Positions 49,620 through 60,267 of a stretch of 64,000 bases of DNA are shown piece after piece. The translations under genes and the position numbers were made by a program. Every line of letters starts with the position of its first letter. Position 1 is the first letter of the stretch. Source of the DNA: Isoetes taiwanensis (lineage: Eukaryota; Streptophyta; Lycopodiopsida; Isoetales; Isoetaceae); assembly GCA_021234155.1 (NCBI GenBank), contig JAJEKV010000057.1, positions 3,753,821-3,817,820 of the forward strand. Reading direction: 5' to 3'. The notes beneath the pieces were generated by a model that was not told the origin of the DNA, made no database searches, and saw nothing but the letters and a program-made list of their open reading frames with translations.

Positions 49620-49800
49620 TTGTGCTTTTCGCAACCCCAACTCTGTTTTATGGCACCTGAATCCTGGCGAAATTGAAAACCCACGACCACGGGATGCGGT
49701 AACCAAAGTATCTGCAGAAGAAGCAAGCCACAGGCCGAGTGATTTCACAGCATTCAGTGCTTTTCACAACCCCAACTATGTGCTATGATACTTGAATCCT
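49620..49800. repeat. Direct repeat of about 55 bp
   Basis: GTGCTTTTCGCAACCCCAACT at 49,621 recurs as GTGCTTTTCACAACCCCAACT at 49,757. The following TGAATCCT and AAAATT words also match. Confidence 0.8.
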
Positions 49801-49906
49801 ACAAAAATTTTGAACACCCCAAAGGCACTTCTAAACTGGTGGTTCTGGTGGTTATGATGCCGCCCACTAATCGTAGGCTACTACTAATCATCGCTGCCTT
49901 CAACTG

Positions 49907-51575
49907 TGTGACGTCCCCTACTCATATACGGTGCACTCACCGTATACAAACAGGAGTTCATCCCCCATACCAGCTCCATGCTAATACAGGGCCCTTCACA
50001 TGACACTGCAACCATGGCGGTGCCGTGGGAAGAGTGAAGGGTCATTACACCCCGCCTCCCTCGGGGCCTACCTAGTCAGCGGAAAGCGTAAACATACATG
50101 TCGGGTAGCACATACATCAACATCATATGACCATCTCGAAGGATGGTCCTCCACATATCTGCATCGACAAAGATCAAGACATCACATAGGGAATCCTACC
50201 CAAGGCTCGGACTCATAGGGATGACCCGGCGGCTTGGGTCTCCGAGTTCATTAAGGACAGAAATTCATGGCAATGGATTTGGCGGGCATATGAACATGGC
50301 ATAGGGTTGTCCACTCCATCCGCCCCCCCGTGCACACACTTTGCGGTGGGCTGAAAAGTGTCGGGACCGACCAGAGTCCAGCCCGCCGTATGCATAGCCA
50401 AAAGGGCTACTCCTGGGCTCATCCTCCCAGTTCCGATGGGGCAGGTAGGGATCACTCCCTCCAGAGATCTACATGCTGACTCAAGGTGACTAGAGGGCCA
50501 CTGCCCGTATTCGACTGAACCCACTGGAAAGTGAACATTACTTCACGGGTGTGAGCCCATGCCTTGCCCAAGACGCAAAGCAAGCCATTGGACCTAGTCA
50601 CAATGATCCCCGGTAGGCTTTACACACCAGAGGGATCGTTCAAGAGTCAGGACATGAACCTCCTTCTTAGCCAGTCTGGCCCCTTCACCCACATCCCGGT
50701 GTGGCTCTTGTGCACAGGCCGAATCTACAGTGTGCTAGAGAGGCTATTCTAGGAGCATCCACTACAGAGCTTTAGGTCTCTACCCCCCTTCCCAATACAA
50801 GGAGTTCATAGAGATACATCATCCATACACTTCACAGAGAACTAAAGAACTAGATCTAATCTACAACATAGAGTTAGGTTCTTTAGTTAGAATCTGCTAT
50901 CTAGAGATCTAGAGAGCTGCTATGGGCAATCTAAGAGGCTAAACCTACTGATTCTATGACTGAAATAGGGTTTAGACTATCTAATTGGCCAAATACCTGA
51001 TCCTTGAGAAGCTCCTCCTGACCTGAGCTCAACCATCCTGCTGAAACGCTCGAATCAAGAGAAACTAAGGATGCAATTCTCCCAGCGTAGTTCGATGCGG
51101 TTTTGGCTGTTGAGGCAGCCAAAACAGAGTTCTAAAGCCCTAAAATCGAAATTGGGCAAGTTAGGGTTTCCTACCCTATATAGACAAGGGGGGTGGCTAG
51201 GGTTTCCAATTATCCCCTTTTGGCATGTGGGATAATTGGAAATGGGCCCACTTGCCTTTAAGGGCTAGGTGGCCAAATGTGCCCACATGGAAATGTATGC
51301 CCACATTAATGTGTACATTATAAAATGTGCACATTAATTGCACCTATGGGTGTGGCCCACTTGGCATGAAGTGTCCACATGGAAATGTGTGCCCACATTA
51401 ATGTGTACATTGGAAAATGTGCACATTAATAGTTGCACATATTTCTGGCAAGTTGCCCCCTAGGGGCTACCCACCTGGCTACACGGTAGCGTACACGTCG
51501 GTCGGAGTGGCGTGTGCGCGTGACGAGGCAGTAGAGTATACGTCCTGGGACCGTATACTGTCCTGGAACGTCACA
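49907..51575 (-). repeat. 3' LTR of the chromovirus
   Basis: It starts TGTGACGTCCCC and ends GGAACGTCACA in plus-strand reading. It matches 61,648-63,319 almost perfectly between about 50,780 and 51,480, but poorly towards both ends. A minus-strand TATATAG lies near 51,177-51,183. Confidence 0.95.
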
Positions 51576-51589
51576 TTCTCCCCACCTTG
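51576..51589 (-). promoter_or_regulatory. Polypurine tract
   Basis: On the minus strand CAAGGTGGGGAGAA abuts the 3' LTR start TGTGACG. It is the expected primer for plus-strand synthesis. Confidence 0.8.
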
Positions 51590-52334
51590 AAATGATGCTG
51601 TCCGCAGCATCGTGGGTCTCCCCACCTTGGGATCATCCTAACCTGCAATCAACCTGATACATACAATAACTGCTATAGTATTTACACATTTATTAAGATT
51701 ACCTTAAGGTAATATTTTTAGGACATTATCACACCATTATATTATGAAATAACTTATCAATTCATAACATCATTAAAACAGGTTACTCAAAAATTCACTT
51801 AACATGACAATTAAGTTTATCAAAATTAAAATTAACGTCCGAGGTACTCTTCGTTCCTTGCAACACATTCCAACAAAATTTGTGTTGCAAGTCTTAAATA
51901 ACTTCGACCTCCTTGCCCTCCCGAGCTCTATTGGCTGCCAGTGCGACACTACGTTAGTATCATTTAATTATTAATAAAATTTTTGGTTATATGGTGACCA
52001 CCACACCTATCTACATGGATGCATGGCTAATCTCCCGGTGGGAAGAGGGTGAATCTTCCATTATGGCCGTGGAGGCGGTAGCCTATATGCCTATATGCCA
52101 GCTCATGCCTACACCTCTAGTTGCCCGGCGTGGAGGATATCCTTCTCGGCGTGGGGGGGTGAAGGATAGATTCCTCCTATCAAAGCATATATGGGGCTAA
52201 AGGTGCTTTCCCTATCAATGCATTCCTTAATGACCTCCTTTCTCTCGAGGTCGTCTACTTCGTGGGGACCAGTAGACTTTCTAATCTACCTTCCACTTTC
52301 GCCCAGCCCAAAAACGGTCATGCCTACATTGACA
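51590..52334. other. Chromovirus region between pol and 3' LTR
   Basis: The stretch is about 750 bp. The first 350 bp are AT-rich, and I see no gene on either strand. Confidence 0.5.
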
Positions 52335-53798
52335 TTACACCACCCTAGAGATCACCGTAGTGGTCCCATCATCGGTAACACGCGCGCGACCCATACCTAG
52401 CATAGGTTGCATCGTGGGATTAATCTTAACTATACATAGAATTAATCTACACAAATCGACATGCCCGAGCGATTTCTTCGGAGATGACCTTGCCGTCCCA
52501 TTGCTCCATAAAGCGTAGGTGCTTTGCTTTACTAAATCTTTCTTAAGTACCCACGTCGCGTCTTCCACTGGTAAGTGTTTCCACTTGACCAAATACTGGA
52601 GGAATTCTGATCTCCTCGTTTTCTTGAAGGCTTTATCAAGAATCAATTCTGGAACTATTTCCAGCTGCTCCTCCGTCATTTCCAACATCGTTGGAGTGTC
52701 CAAGACTTCGTCTGGATTTGGAGTATGCTTCTTCAACAAACTTTCATGGAAGACCTTATGAATCTTTAGGTGTGCTGGCAAGTCTAGCTTGTAGGATTGA
52801 TTACCTACTCTCTTGACTATTCTGAAAGGTCCAGCCCACCTTGGAGCAAGCTTCTTGCAATTCCCGATCCTGAGCTTCGCCTGCTTCACCTTGATCTTGA
52901 GCCAAACATCATCTCTAACTTTGAACTCTCTTACCGTTCGATGCTTGTCGGCGATGCTCTTTTGTCGACTTCTTGCTGCTAGCAGATACCCTCGAACTTC
53001 TTCCACAAGCTGCTGCATATCGGCCAACATCTGCTGCGAAACTTCCACCTTTGACACGGGGTTGTGCCAAGTGTCTGGAGTTAGGCACTGATAGCCGTAA
53101 TTGATCATAAACGGCGACATTTGGGATGATTCCTGCTTGGTGCTATTATAGGCAAACTCCACCAAGTGAATAAATTCTTCCCACATACCTTGCTTATTCC
53201 AGACATAGTTTCGTAGCATGTCTTCCAAAATCCTGTTGGTCCGCTCCGTCTGGCCATCCGTCTGAGGATGATACGCTGTGCTCATGGATAGCTTCGTCTG
53301 GATTGTCGCAAAGAGGTCTTGCCAAAAGGCGCTCATGAACTTCGGGTCTCTGTCGGAGATAATCTCCCTTGGCATGCCATGAAGCCTGAAGATCTCTTTG
53401 GTGAAGAGCTTCGCTGTATCCATAGATGTATCTGCGGTCCTACAAGGCACAAAATGTGCCATTTTCGACAACTTGTCGACTACTACCATCAAAGCATCTT
53501 TCCCTCTTGCGGTCCTTGGGAGTCTTGTGATAAAATCCATGCTAATCACCTCCCACTTAGCGTTTGGCACCGCTAATGGCTCTAAAGCTCCTGGAATTCG
53601 AAGCTGCTCTGCCTTCGTCTGCTGACATAGCTGGCATTCCTTGATGTAGCGAGCTACCTGCTTCTTCATTCCTGGCCAATAATAGCTGCTGCGCGCACTT
53701 TGAAATATGTTTTCATGAATCCCGCATGGCCAGCTATTGGGTTGTTGTGCATGTCGTGGAGGATCAATTTCCTTACACCTGATGATTTGGGTACGCAC
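52335..53798 (-). pseudogene. Chromovirus integrase with chromodomain
   Basis: Integrase inserts the element DNA, and the chromodomain is thought to direct it to particular chromatin. In this 487-codon frame the Cys pair of the HHCC finger is in CQLCQQTK (55-58), but the His pair is in another frame near 53,730-53,765. The catalytic triad looks intact: Asp88 (SMDFITRLP), Asp149 (IISDRDPKF) and Glu185 (HPQTDGQTERTN). The GPF module is at 323. The chromodomain spans about 381-430 (ILDKAF, FLQYLVKWKHLPVEDATW). Its central Trp of VKW is present, but a Leu stands at the usual third cage position. It is marked broken because of the upstream frameshift, although most of the enzyme reads through. Confidence 0.9.
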
Positions 53799-54572
53799 AA
53801 CTTGTTCTTATGGTACAACAGGTTGCCTTCCTTCTTAAAATTGTTCTAGCTTCCCTAGAGAGGCTTGCCCATACTTCCTTGAAATCCACATCCGTTGGCA
53901 AGGACTCTTCAATCTTCTTACCAAAGTCGCTGGAGAGGGTCGAAATTGCATTGCAATGCACTCTAGTTGCCAGGGGATGCCTTGAAAGCGCATCCGCTAC
54001 CACATTGAGCTTCCCTGGCTTGTAGACTATATCAAAGTCATACTCTTCCAGGAACTCCATCCACCTTCTCTGCCTCAGGTTGAGGTGTGGTTGCGTGAAT
54101 ACATATTGGAGGCTCTGGTGGTCTGTATCCAACTGGAACTTCCTTCCCAAAAGGTAGTGCCTCCAAATTCTTACGCCACGACAACCGCCAAGCAATTCCT
54201 GATCATCGCGTGGGGTAAGCGTGTTTGGGCGTCGTTCATCTTCACGGAATCATACGCTACCCGCAGCTCTTCTTGCATCAGCTAGCACACTGTAGCTATC
54301 TTACTTTCGGCGTCTGTAAGCTACAAGCTTGTCTTTCTCGGGTCCGGCGGGGGTTAAAGGCTGGGCGGTTGTTAAAGCTTCCTTCAACAATTCAAACCCT
54401 GCTTGGGCTTTCTTGTGCCAATGCTCCGCCCAATCTTTTACTTTCTCCGCCCTCGTCAAATGCGTTAGCGGGGCGCTATCTTCAGCAAAGTTCTTCACGA
54501 ACTTCTGTAGTACCACCACTAGGCGAGAAAACTTACGACTTCATGCACATTCTTGGTAGGCCCTTTGAATGG
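53773..54572 (-). pseudogene. Chromovirus RNase H region, fragmented
   Basis: The link after RT (YYR, AEDSAPLTHLTRAEKVKDW near 54,480) and the end of RNase H (TDHQSLQYVF, RRWMEFLEEYDFDIVYKPGK, VADALSRHPL) are clear. The central catalytic part between about 54,190 and 54,310 is scrambled by frameshifts and a stop. RNase H would remove the RNA template during reverse transcription. It is not usable as it stands. Confidence 0.85.
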
Positions 54573-54577
54573 CGGCT

Positions 54578-56191
54578 TCAATCTTTGCGGGGATCCGTCG
54601 AGATGCCTTCTGCTGAGATCACATGACCTAGATACTCCACCTTCTCTGTTGTGAAGTGGCACTTCGACAACTTGGCGTACAACTGGTGCCTCTTCAACTT
54701 CTTCAGCACTCTTCTCAGGTGTTGTACGTGCTCTTCAAGGGATCTGCTATACACCAAAATATCATCAAAGAAAACAATCACAAAGGTGTCTAGGAACTCC
54801 CTGAAGATATCGTTCATGAGCCTCATGAATGTCGCGGGGGCATTTGATAAGCCGAAAGGCATTACCGTGAACTCATAGTGCCCATACCGCGTTCTGAAGG
54901 CGGTCTTATGGATATCTTCCTCCTTTATCCTGATCTGATGATAACCTGACCTTAAGTCGATTTTGGAGAAGATTCTTGCTCCTTGTAGCTGATCCATCAA
55001 GTTATCTGATCTGGGGAGCGCATACTTGTTCTTAATGGTGTGTTTGTTCAACTGCCTGTAGTCTATGCACATCCTTAAACTGCCATCCTTCTTCTTTACA
55101 AAGAGAATGGGCGCTCCAAATGGCGAAACACTAGGTCTAATGAAACCTAGGTCAAGCAGCTCCTGCAACTGCTTCTTTAGCTCCGACAACTCCTGCGTTG
55201 TCATTCTATATGGAGCCTTGCTTGTTGGCTTTGTTCCCGGTTCGAGTGCTATCTCGCACTCGACTCCCCTATACGGAGGAAGCTGCTTGATCTCATCTGG
55301 AAAGAGATCATGGAACTCCGTGATCAGCTTAGCTATTTGCTTCGGCAACTTGCTGAGCACCTTGTCTTCTTTGCTTCCTTCCGATTCCGGCTCGCTAATC
55401 TCAAGCTTGAAGATGTATGCCACTTGCTCACTCTTGATGCACTTGAACAGCCGTTTAGAAGACATACACTGCATGATGGGAACAACTTCCTTACCTGTTA
55501 TCTCAATGATTTTGTCGTCGGGTGTTGGGAAGGTCACCTTCCGCTTTCCACAATCGATAATGGCCCCTGCTGGTCCAAGGTACTCCATTCCTATGATCAA
55601 GTCATACTTGCCAATGCCCATTACTTCTGCCCCCATCTGGATATTAATCCCTGGCAAGTCGATGTCGAAGTTAATTCTCTTGCCTGCCGTCTGCCTTACC
55701 GCACCACTTGCTAAGACGACGGGCCTTGGCTTTGACTTCAATGGTTTCAACTTCAACATTTGAACCATTCTGGGGGATGCAAAGTTATGGCTACTTCCTG
55801 AGTCTATCAAGACTATGAAGGACTTGGTCTTGGCCTTTCCTACTGTGGAAATTACCTTATACTGGCTTTCTGCTTGCTCTGTATCTATTGCGGCAAAGAT
55901 ATGGCACTCACCCTGAATGTAGTCGCGGGCTTCTTCGCCGTCGTCGTCAGACAGAGCGTCCCAATCTCCCAACTCTGCTAGTGCTGCACTCATGACGTAG
56001 GGGCAATTTGCTGTCCTATGGCCTGGCTGGAAGCACCTGAAGCAAAGCTGCTTTTCTATGCACTCCTGTCTCTTTTCCTTGGGCATCGCCTGCAAAAAGG
56101 ATCGCACTGCTTTGGAGTAGTTTGACCCCTCCTGCTTGTCCTTGAAGGACACACCTTCTTCTCCTGCTTTGTTTCCCCTGGTTTCCACCAT
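54578..56191 (-). CDS. Chromovirus zinc knuckle, protease and reverse transcriptase
   Basis: The long open frame of 537 codons has the gag zinc knuckle at 50-63 ([14 protein letters not shown]) and a retropepsin at about 125-235 with active site [12 protein letters not shown]. The reverse transcriptase spans about 325-530 with [54 protein letters not shown] and the catalytic FFDDILVYS (474-477). The YLGHVIS connection starts near 520. The frame begins inside gag and ends after STDPRK by a one-base shift at an A run. RT and protease look catalytically complete. Confidence 0.92.
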   Translation of the reverse strand: MVETRGNKAGEEGVSFKDKQEGSNYSKAVRSFLQAMPKEKRQECIEKQLCFRCFQPGHRTANCPYVMSAALAELGDWDALSDDDGEEARDYIQGECHIFAAIDTEQAESQYKVISTVGKAKTKSFIVLIDSGSSHNFASPRMVQMLKLKPLKSKPRPVVLASGAVRQTAGKRINFDIDLPGINIQMGAEVMGIGKYDLIIGMEYLGPAGAIIDCGKRKVTFPTPDDKIIEITGKEVVPIMQCMSSKRLFKCIKSEQVAYIFKLEISEPESEGSKEDKVLSKLPKQIAKLITEFHDLFPDEIKQLPPYRGVECEIALEPGTKPTSKAPYRMTTQELSELKKQLQELLDLGFIRPSVSPFGAPILFVKKKDGSLRMCIDYRQLNKHTIKNKYALPRSDNLMDQLQGARIFSKIDLRSGYHQIRIKEEDIHKTAFRTRYGHYEFTVMPFGLSNAPATFMRLMNDIFREFLDTFVIVFFDDILVYSRSLEEHVQHLRRVLKKLKRHQLYAKLSKCHFTTEKVEYLGHVISAEGISTDPRKD

Positions 56192-56194
56192 CGC

Positions 56195-57140
56195 GAGGGC
56201 TCTAGGCTGGACCTGAATTTGGCTGCCCTAGGGGCTATAGCTTCTGTTGCCTTGCCTTTATCCACGGAAATCTTCTTTATACGCCCACTATTCCGGGTCT
56301 CGTCCCCGCAAGCTTATAGCCTTGGACTCTGCTTCTGATACTGTCTTAGGGTTTATTGCCCTCACAAGCTTGCGGATCTCCTCATTCAGCCCCTCAATAT
56401 AACTTTCAACTGCATGCTTCTCTCCCAACTTTGGCACATACAGCCTTAGCCTCATGAATTCCTCTGTATATTTCTGGACTGATTTGTTTCCCTGTTGGAG
56501 CCTATAGAACTGCTTTGCATCATCTTTGGACTTATGTTCCCTTGGGGCGTAATGGCGCGAAGGCTTTGGCAAACTTCACGAACTTACAAGCATCCACTCG
56601 CAAGCCGTGTGCCTTTGCATAACCCTTCCACCAAATCCGTGCGGCTCCTTTCAAGTTGGCTGTTGCCACTCTTCCTTTGTCTTTATCCTTCATGCCATAA
56701 GCATTGCCGTACTCACTCATTTCATCCAGCCATGCCTCTGCTTCTAATCCTGACCTGTTCTCCCCCGAGAACTGTTCCAGTTTCCGGGCCTTCCATACAT
56801 TGCCGGTCGCGGAATCTACCTTCTTCTTCGGTAGTCGAGGGTCACGGTGTCTCTTTTGTCGTCCCTACGGGGTATTCCTCTACCTTCCCTCTTCGGTGTT
56901 CCTTTGCCTTCCATCTGTTCGGTCCCGGGCCTGCTCTTCTTCTTCCTCGGAGTCGGAGTCTGAATCTGAACTTGAGTCGGAGGAATCCGAGCTGGGGGAT
57001 CTCCTTCTCTTGCTCCTCTTCTTGTCCCTTCCTGTTTTCCGAGCCGATGCTTGTGGCAATTGAACATTGCCCACCGAACCTGCTCCTGCTTGTGCGGACA
57101 GCAAGGCTTTTATCTGCTCAAGGTCCGTCCTCATCCGGGA
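56195..57140 (-). pseudogene. Chromovirus gag, frameshifted
   Basis: The likely start is at or just upstream of the ATG at 57,134 (MRTDLEQIKALLSAQ). A basic and serine-acidic stretch follows (KKRSKRRRSPSSDSSDSSSD, then DSEEEEEQ). After frameshifts the retrotransposon gag domain appears: NLKGAARIWWKGYAKAHG near 56,650 and FYRLQQGNKSVQKYTEEFMR near 56,480. It leads into the zinc knuckle of the next frame. Gag would form the particle and package RNA. Confidence 0.85.
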
Positions 57141-57392
57141 TATCTCCTCCTCACGGGGTCATGGGTTCCATATCTTCAAACAGTTCCTTGCGGGGGGGTG
57201 GTGCGGGTGGGTCCGTTCTTCTATAAGGTCTCGCATTTATTGCGTTCCCACTAGCTTAGGCCTCTAGCTGCATACACAAGTGATTCATGGCTATATTGTT
57301 AGTTTCCTTTGTTCTCTTGCATTGTTTATGTTTGTTGGTATAATTGTGGGGCAAAAATACATCAACAAGACATTTAAAGTGCAACAGAATTG

Positions 57393-57402
57393 TATTTATA
57401 TA
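57393..57402 (-). promoter_or_regulatory. TATA-like box upstream of gag (weak candidate)
   Basis: The minus strand reads ATATATAAATACA about 260 bp upstream of the gag start and just after the stop of the unknown gene. No 67-bp motif pair accompanies it, so an independent gag promoter is uncertain in this AT-rich stretch. Confidence 0.3.
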
Positions 57403-57448
57403 TCATATAATATTTTAGTACAAAAAGTTTCCGGGATCAAAAGTCTAA

Positions 57449-58972
57449 CTAATCTTGAAATCGCCGGTAAGACGGGTTGTCTTCAAGAAACTTCTTAACT
57501 TGGGCTGTCCCTACCGAGTGACCCAAGTTCCTGATGATGCTTGCCGACGAGCCTCCCTGTAAGGCTCTCACCAAGTCTTCTACCCTGCGGTCGGATGTAA
57601 GGGCCGCAGTCACCGCCAATCTCGCCTGACGTCGATGGGGTATGGCGAAGTCGAAGAGGTCGAGTGTCATTGCTCTCTTGACCAGGACAGCATAGTCAAC
57701 ATTTGTCGCTATGCGAGCATGCCTGCCGAAGCCCGAGAGTGCAATCAGCATGAACACCCCTTCCTCTCCTTTGGGACTGAACTTGCGGTGTATTACCGCT
57801 ACTCTCCCATCCAGCAGCAGCGGCAAGTAGTACCTGAGCGACCTGTCGTTGTGTGTCGCGGATGATTCTCCACTTGCTTGGCCTGATGTTCTGTGCCGCC
57901 CGGCGTACTCGTCGACCTCTATCTCGGTGAGCTCCCGGTAGTCTTCAATTGTGCGGTCGATCCTCCTGAGGTCGATTCCTTCTCCTCTTGCCGGGGGTGG
58001 TGTCGAAGACCTGGGCATTAGGATGCTCGTGGTCTTCCCACGGATCCCCATCTGTTCTTGGAGGGCGAGGAACTCCTCCTGCATTGGCGGCTCCGCTTCG
58101 TCCATCATTTGCACGATCTTTCTTTGTAGGCTTGGATGTCGGAAGTGCAGCTTCTCTGTGTAGGTGTCGGCTTCCCTCACTTGAAGCGGAAAGTCCGAGG
58201 GCTCCCGGACGATGAAGTCATCCATGTCGGTTAACGGCGGTTGGTGGAGCGAGTTCATCCAACTCGAGCTCCCTCTCCACGCATTGGGAAGGTTACGGAT
58301 GTCGAGGAGTAGATACTCCTCTCCGTTGATGATGATAGGGGCTAGGCTTGTGATGCCCTGGCCGAAGTGGGGAGCAACTCGATGCCACTGCGGCTCTGCT
58401 TTCGAAGTTGATCAGCTCCTGCTCTGCTTGGCGCCGTTCTTCGTCTGAGTCGAGCTCCGTGTATTCCTCGTCGTCCGACCCCTCTTCTCCTTCTCTTGCT
58501 TCTTGTTCCTGTTGATACTGCAAAAGCATCTGCTCTTCCTCTTGCACTGCTATGGGGTCCACCTCCATCGGAGGGATAGAGGTTGCCCCCATCCGGGTTT
58601 TATTGGATGGGATAAGAAGATGGCTAGGGCGGCGGTGTAAGAGAAGTACTTGGTCCTATTGGCTGTCAGGACCATGTAGTCAGGTAGTCTCTGCGCCTTG
58701 TTGGTTAAGTACTTGGCGATGTTAGGAACATCACCCAAGGCTGCTTGAAGGGATGGCCGGGGAACGAAATATCCTATGCAAGGGGGGACCTGAACAAGGG
58801 AGGGTCCTACCCTAGCCTGAAACTCTGCTAGCACTTGCCTATATGCTGGGGTTGCATTTAGCGTAGCTTGGATGTCAATTTCTTTCCCAAAGACTTGGAA
58901 GATGTCGTTGACATCCGCCTCGGCAGCATGGGCACTGGCGATGTACCATCGCCCAAAGTCAGCAGTGGCCAT
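57449..58972 (-). CDS. Unknown accessory gene of the chromovirus (about 500 codons)
   Basis: The ATG at 58,972 is preceded by its own TATA box. Three consecutive open segments lie in frames 1, 2 and 1 (58,972-58,550, 58,592-58,293, about 58,375-57,449). The first switch lies at a GGGGG run (GGATGGGGGCAA), so a single-base indel is likely. Part one has MATADFGRWYIASAHAAEAD and LTNKAQRLPDYMVLTANRT. Part two is acidic (EEGSDDEEYTELDSDEERR). Part three includes IIINGEEYLLLDIRNLPNAW, RYYLPLLLDGRVAVIHRKF and ends KKFLEDNPSYRRFQD. I recognise no family, and it matches no gag, pol or env domain I know. Its position between the H3-like gene and gag, on the coding strand, suggests an accessory role. 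Confidence 0.6.
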
Positions 58973-59096
58973 TGATCTAGCAAAGAAGGGAGTAACAGAC
59001 GGATGCAGGAGCGCCTCAGGGAGCTGGAAGATCGCCTAAGCAGTGGAGAGCAAATTTGCAGGGTGCTAAATGGGAAATGGGGGGACATATTTATAG
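58973..59096 (-). promoter_or_regulatory. TATA box and leader of the unknown accessory gene
   Basis: TATAAATA (59,095-59,088 on the minus strand) lies 116 bp before the ATG at 58,972. The leader contains GGCGATCTTCCAGC (59,036-59,023), nearly identical to GGCGATCTTCTAGC in the leader of the H3-like gene. Confidence 0.7.
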
Positions 59097-59273
59097 AATT
59101 GGGGAAAACCCTAATTTTTGGATGACCTAGAATTTACTGAGATTAGGCAATTCTGATCTATTAAGGGATGCAATTGCAAGTTTGAAGACTATTTCTAGGG
59201 TTTGAGCATGCTAAGAACAACTACTGAACCTATTGTACAATTTGGAGATCATTTAGTGAAGAAATGGTACGAG

Positions 59274-59340
59274 GTCTCACACGTTGCGCCCAGACCGATT
59301 TCGAGAATCTCGTTTTCTGTCCTGGCGCGACGTGTGAGAC
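59274..59340. repeat. 67-bp inverted-repeat motif, copy A
   Basis: Termini GTCTCACACGTTGCGCC and GGCGCGACGTGTGAGAC are near-perfect inverted repeats around an inner palindrome (CGAGAATCTCG). It lies upstream of the TATA box of the unknown gene. Confidence 0.95.
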
Positions 59341-59472
59341 ATGGGTCCTAATTGGGCTAGGCTTACTCAATTTAAGTGATCTAAGGTTGTAATTCCACTA
59401 AACTCGTCGAGTTAGGCAGAATTGACCCCTTATTTGGTCGATTTGGAGCTGTTTTGGGCATTTTTGGGCATG

Positions 59473-59539
59473 GTCTCACACGTTGCGCCCAGACCGATTT
59501 TGAGAATCTCGTTTTCGGTCCTGGCGCGACGTGTGAGAC
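59473..59539. repeat. 67-bp inverted-repeat motif, copy B
   Basis: It is the same motif as 59,274-59,340 with a TGAGAATCTCG core, offset by 199 bp from copy A. Confidence 0.95.
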
Positions 59540-59682
59540 ATCGTCTCAATTTTGCTCAAAGCTCCAATTTAACTAAAACAAAAGCTAGGGATCGATATCT
59601 TAACTTATTTAAACAAGGTTTGACACTTTATTTACACAAAATTCTTTATATTACCAAAATTTTTTCAGTTAATTACAAAATG

Positions 59683-60267
59683 TCAAGGGCGTTCTCCCTT
59701 GATGTGCCTGGCAAGATACATATCCTGCCTCATGAGGGTAACCCTCTTTGCGTGCACCGTGCAGGCCGTTGAATCTTCGAAGTGCTGCACTATTTTTGCT
59801 TCTGCTGCCTCCTGTAGGCACAGCAACATTTCATCGGTTACTCGCATGTCCGTGTTGTATTCTTGCATTACCTCACGAACCAAGCGTTGGAACGGTGCCC
59901 GGGGAATCAAGAGTCCGTAACTCTTCTGGAAGTGGCGGATCTCCTTAAGGGCTCTGTCCTCCAACTTCTTCTTCTTGCTCCGCTTCTTACCCGGTGCTCG
60001 GGGAGGTTTGGGCCTGGGTGGCGGTGGCTTCAATGTCTGCTTCGGGGGTACTCCAGCTTCGACTGTCCTCACCCGATGCTCCTGGAAGTAGGCATTGTAT
60101 GCCTCCCACTTCTCCATATAGGAGTTGTGCTCCCTAATTCTCTTCTGATAGACCTTGACAGGGTCTATCACATACGCCTCCCGTTGGGGTCGCGGGGCTT
60201 TAACCCTATCCCGGTGGGGGCTTCGCCAACTGTCCCGCCTCCTCCTGTTCCCGTGCTTCCTGCTCAT
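59683..60267 (-). CDS. Histone H3-fold domain encoded by the chromovirus
   Basis: In this 194-codon frame residues 105-194 match histone H3 from the alpha-N helix to the C-terminus: [68 protein letters not shown] and a terminal GERP. Loop 1 has the canonical H3 length, without the two-residue insertion of most CENP-A proteins. The preceding 100 residues are basic and proline-rich ([20 protein letters not shown]) with a [20 protein letters not shown] segment I do not recognise. The ATG at 60,267 is probably not the true start. The upstream H3-tail frame overlaps by 62 bp, and a shift at the CCCCC run near 60,215 would join them. It should bind H4 and DNA if folded. Confidence 0.92.
   Translation of the reverse strand: MSRKHGNRRRRDSWRSPHRDRVKAPRPQREAYVIDPVKVYQKRIREHNSYMEKWEAYNAYFQEHRVRTVEAGVPPKQTLKPPPPRPKPPRAPGKKRSKKKKLEDRALKEIRHFQKSYGLLIPRAPFQRLVREVMQEYNTDMRVTDEMLLCLQEAAEAKIVQHFEDSTACTVHAKRVTLMRQDMYLARHIKGERP

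Noticed and set aside
52797-53625. Plus-strand open frames opposite the integrase
   Set aside because: They are antisense shadows of the integrase frame, with no domain.
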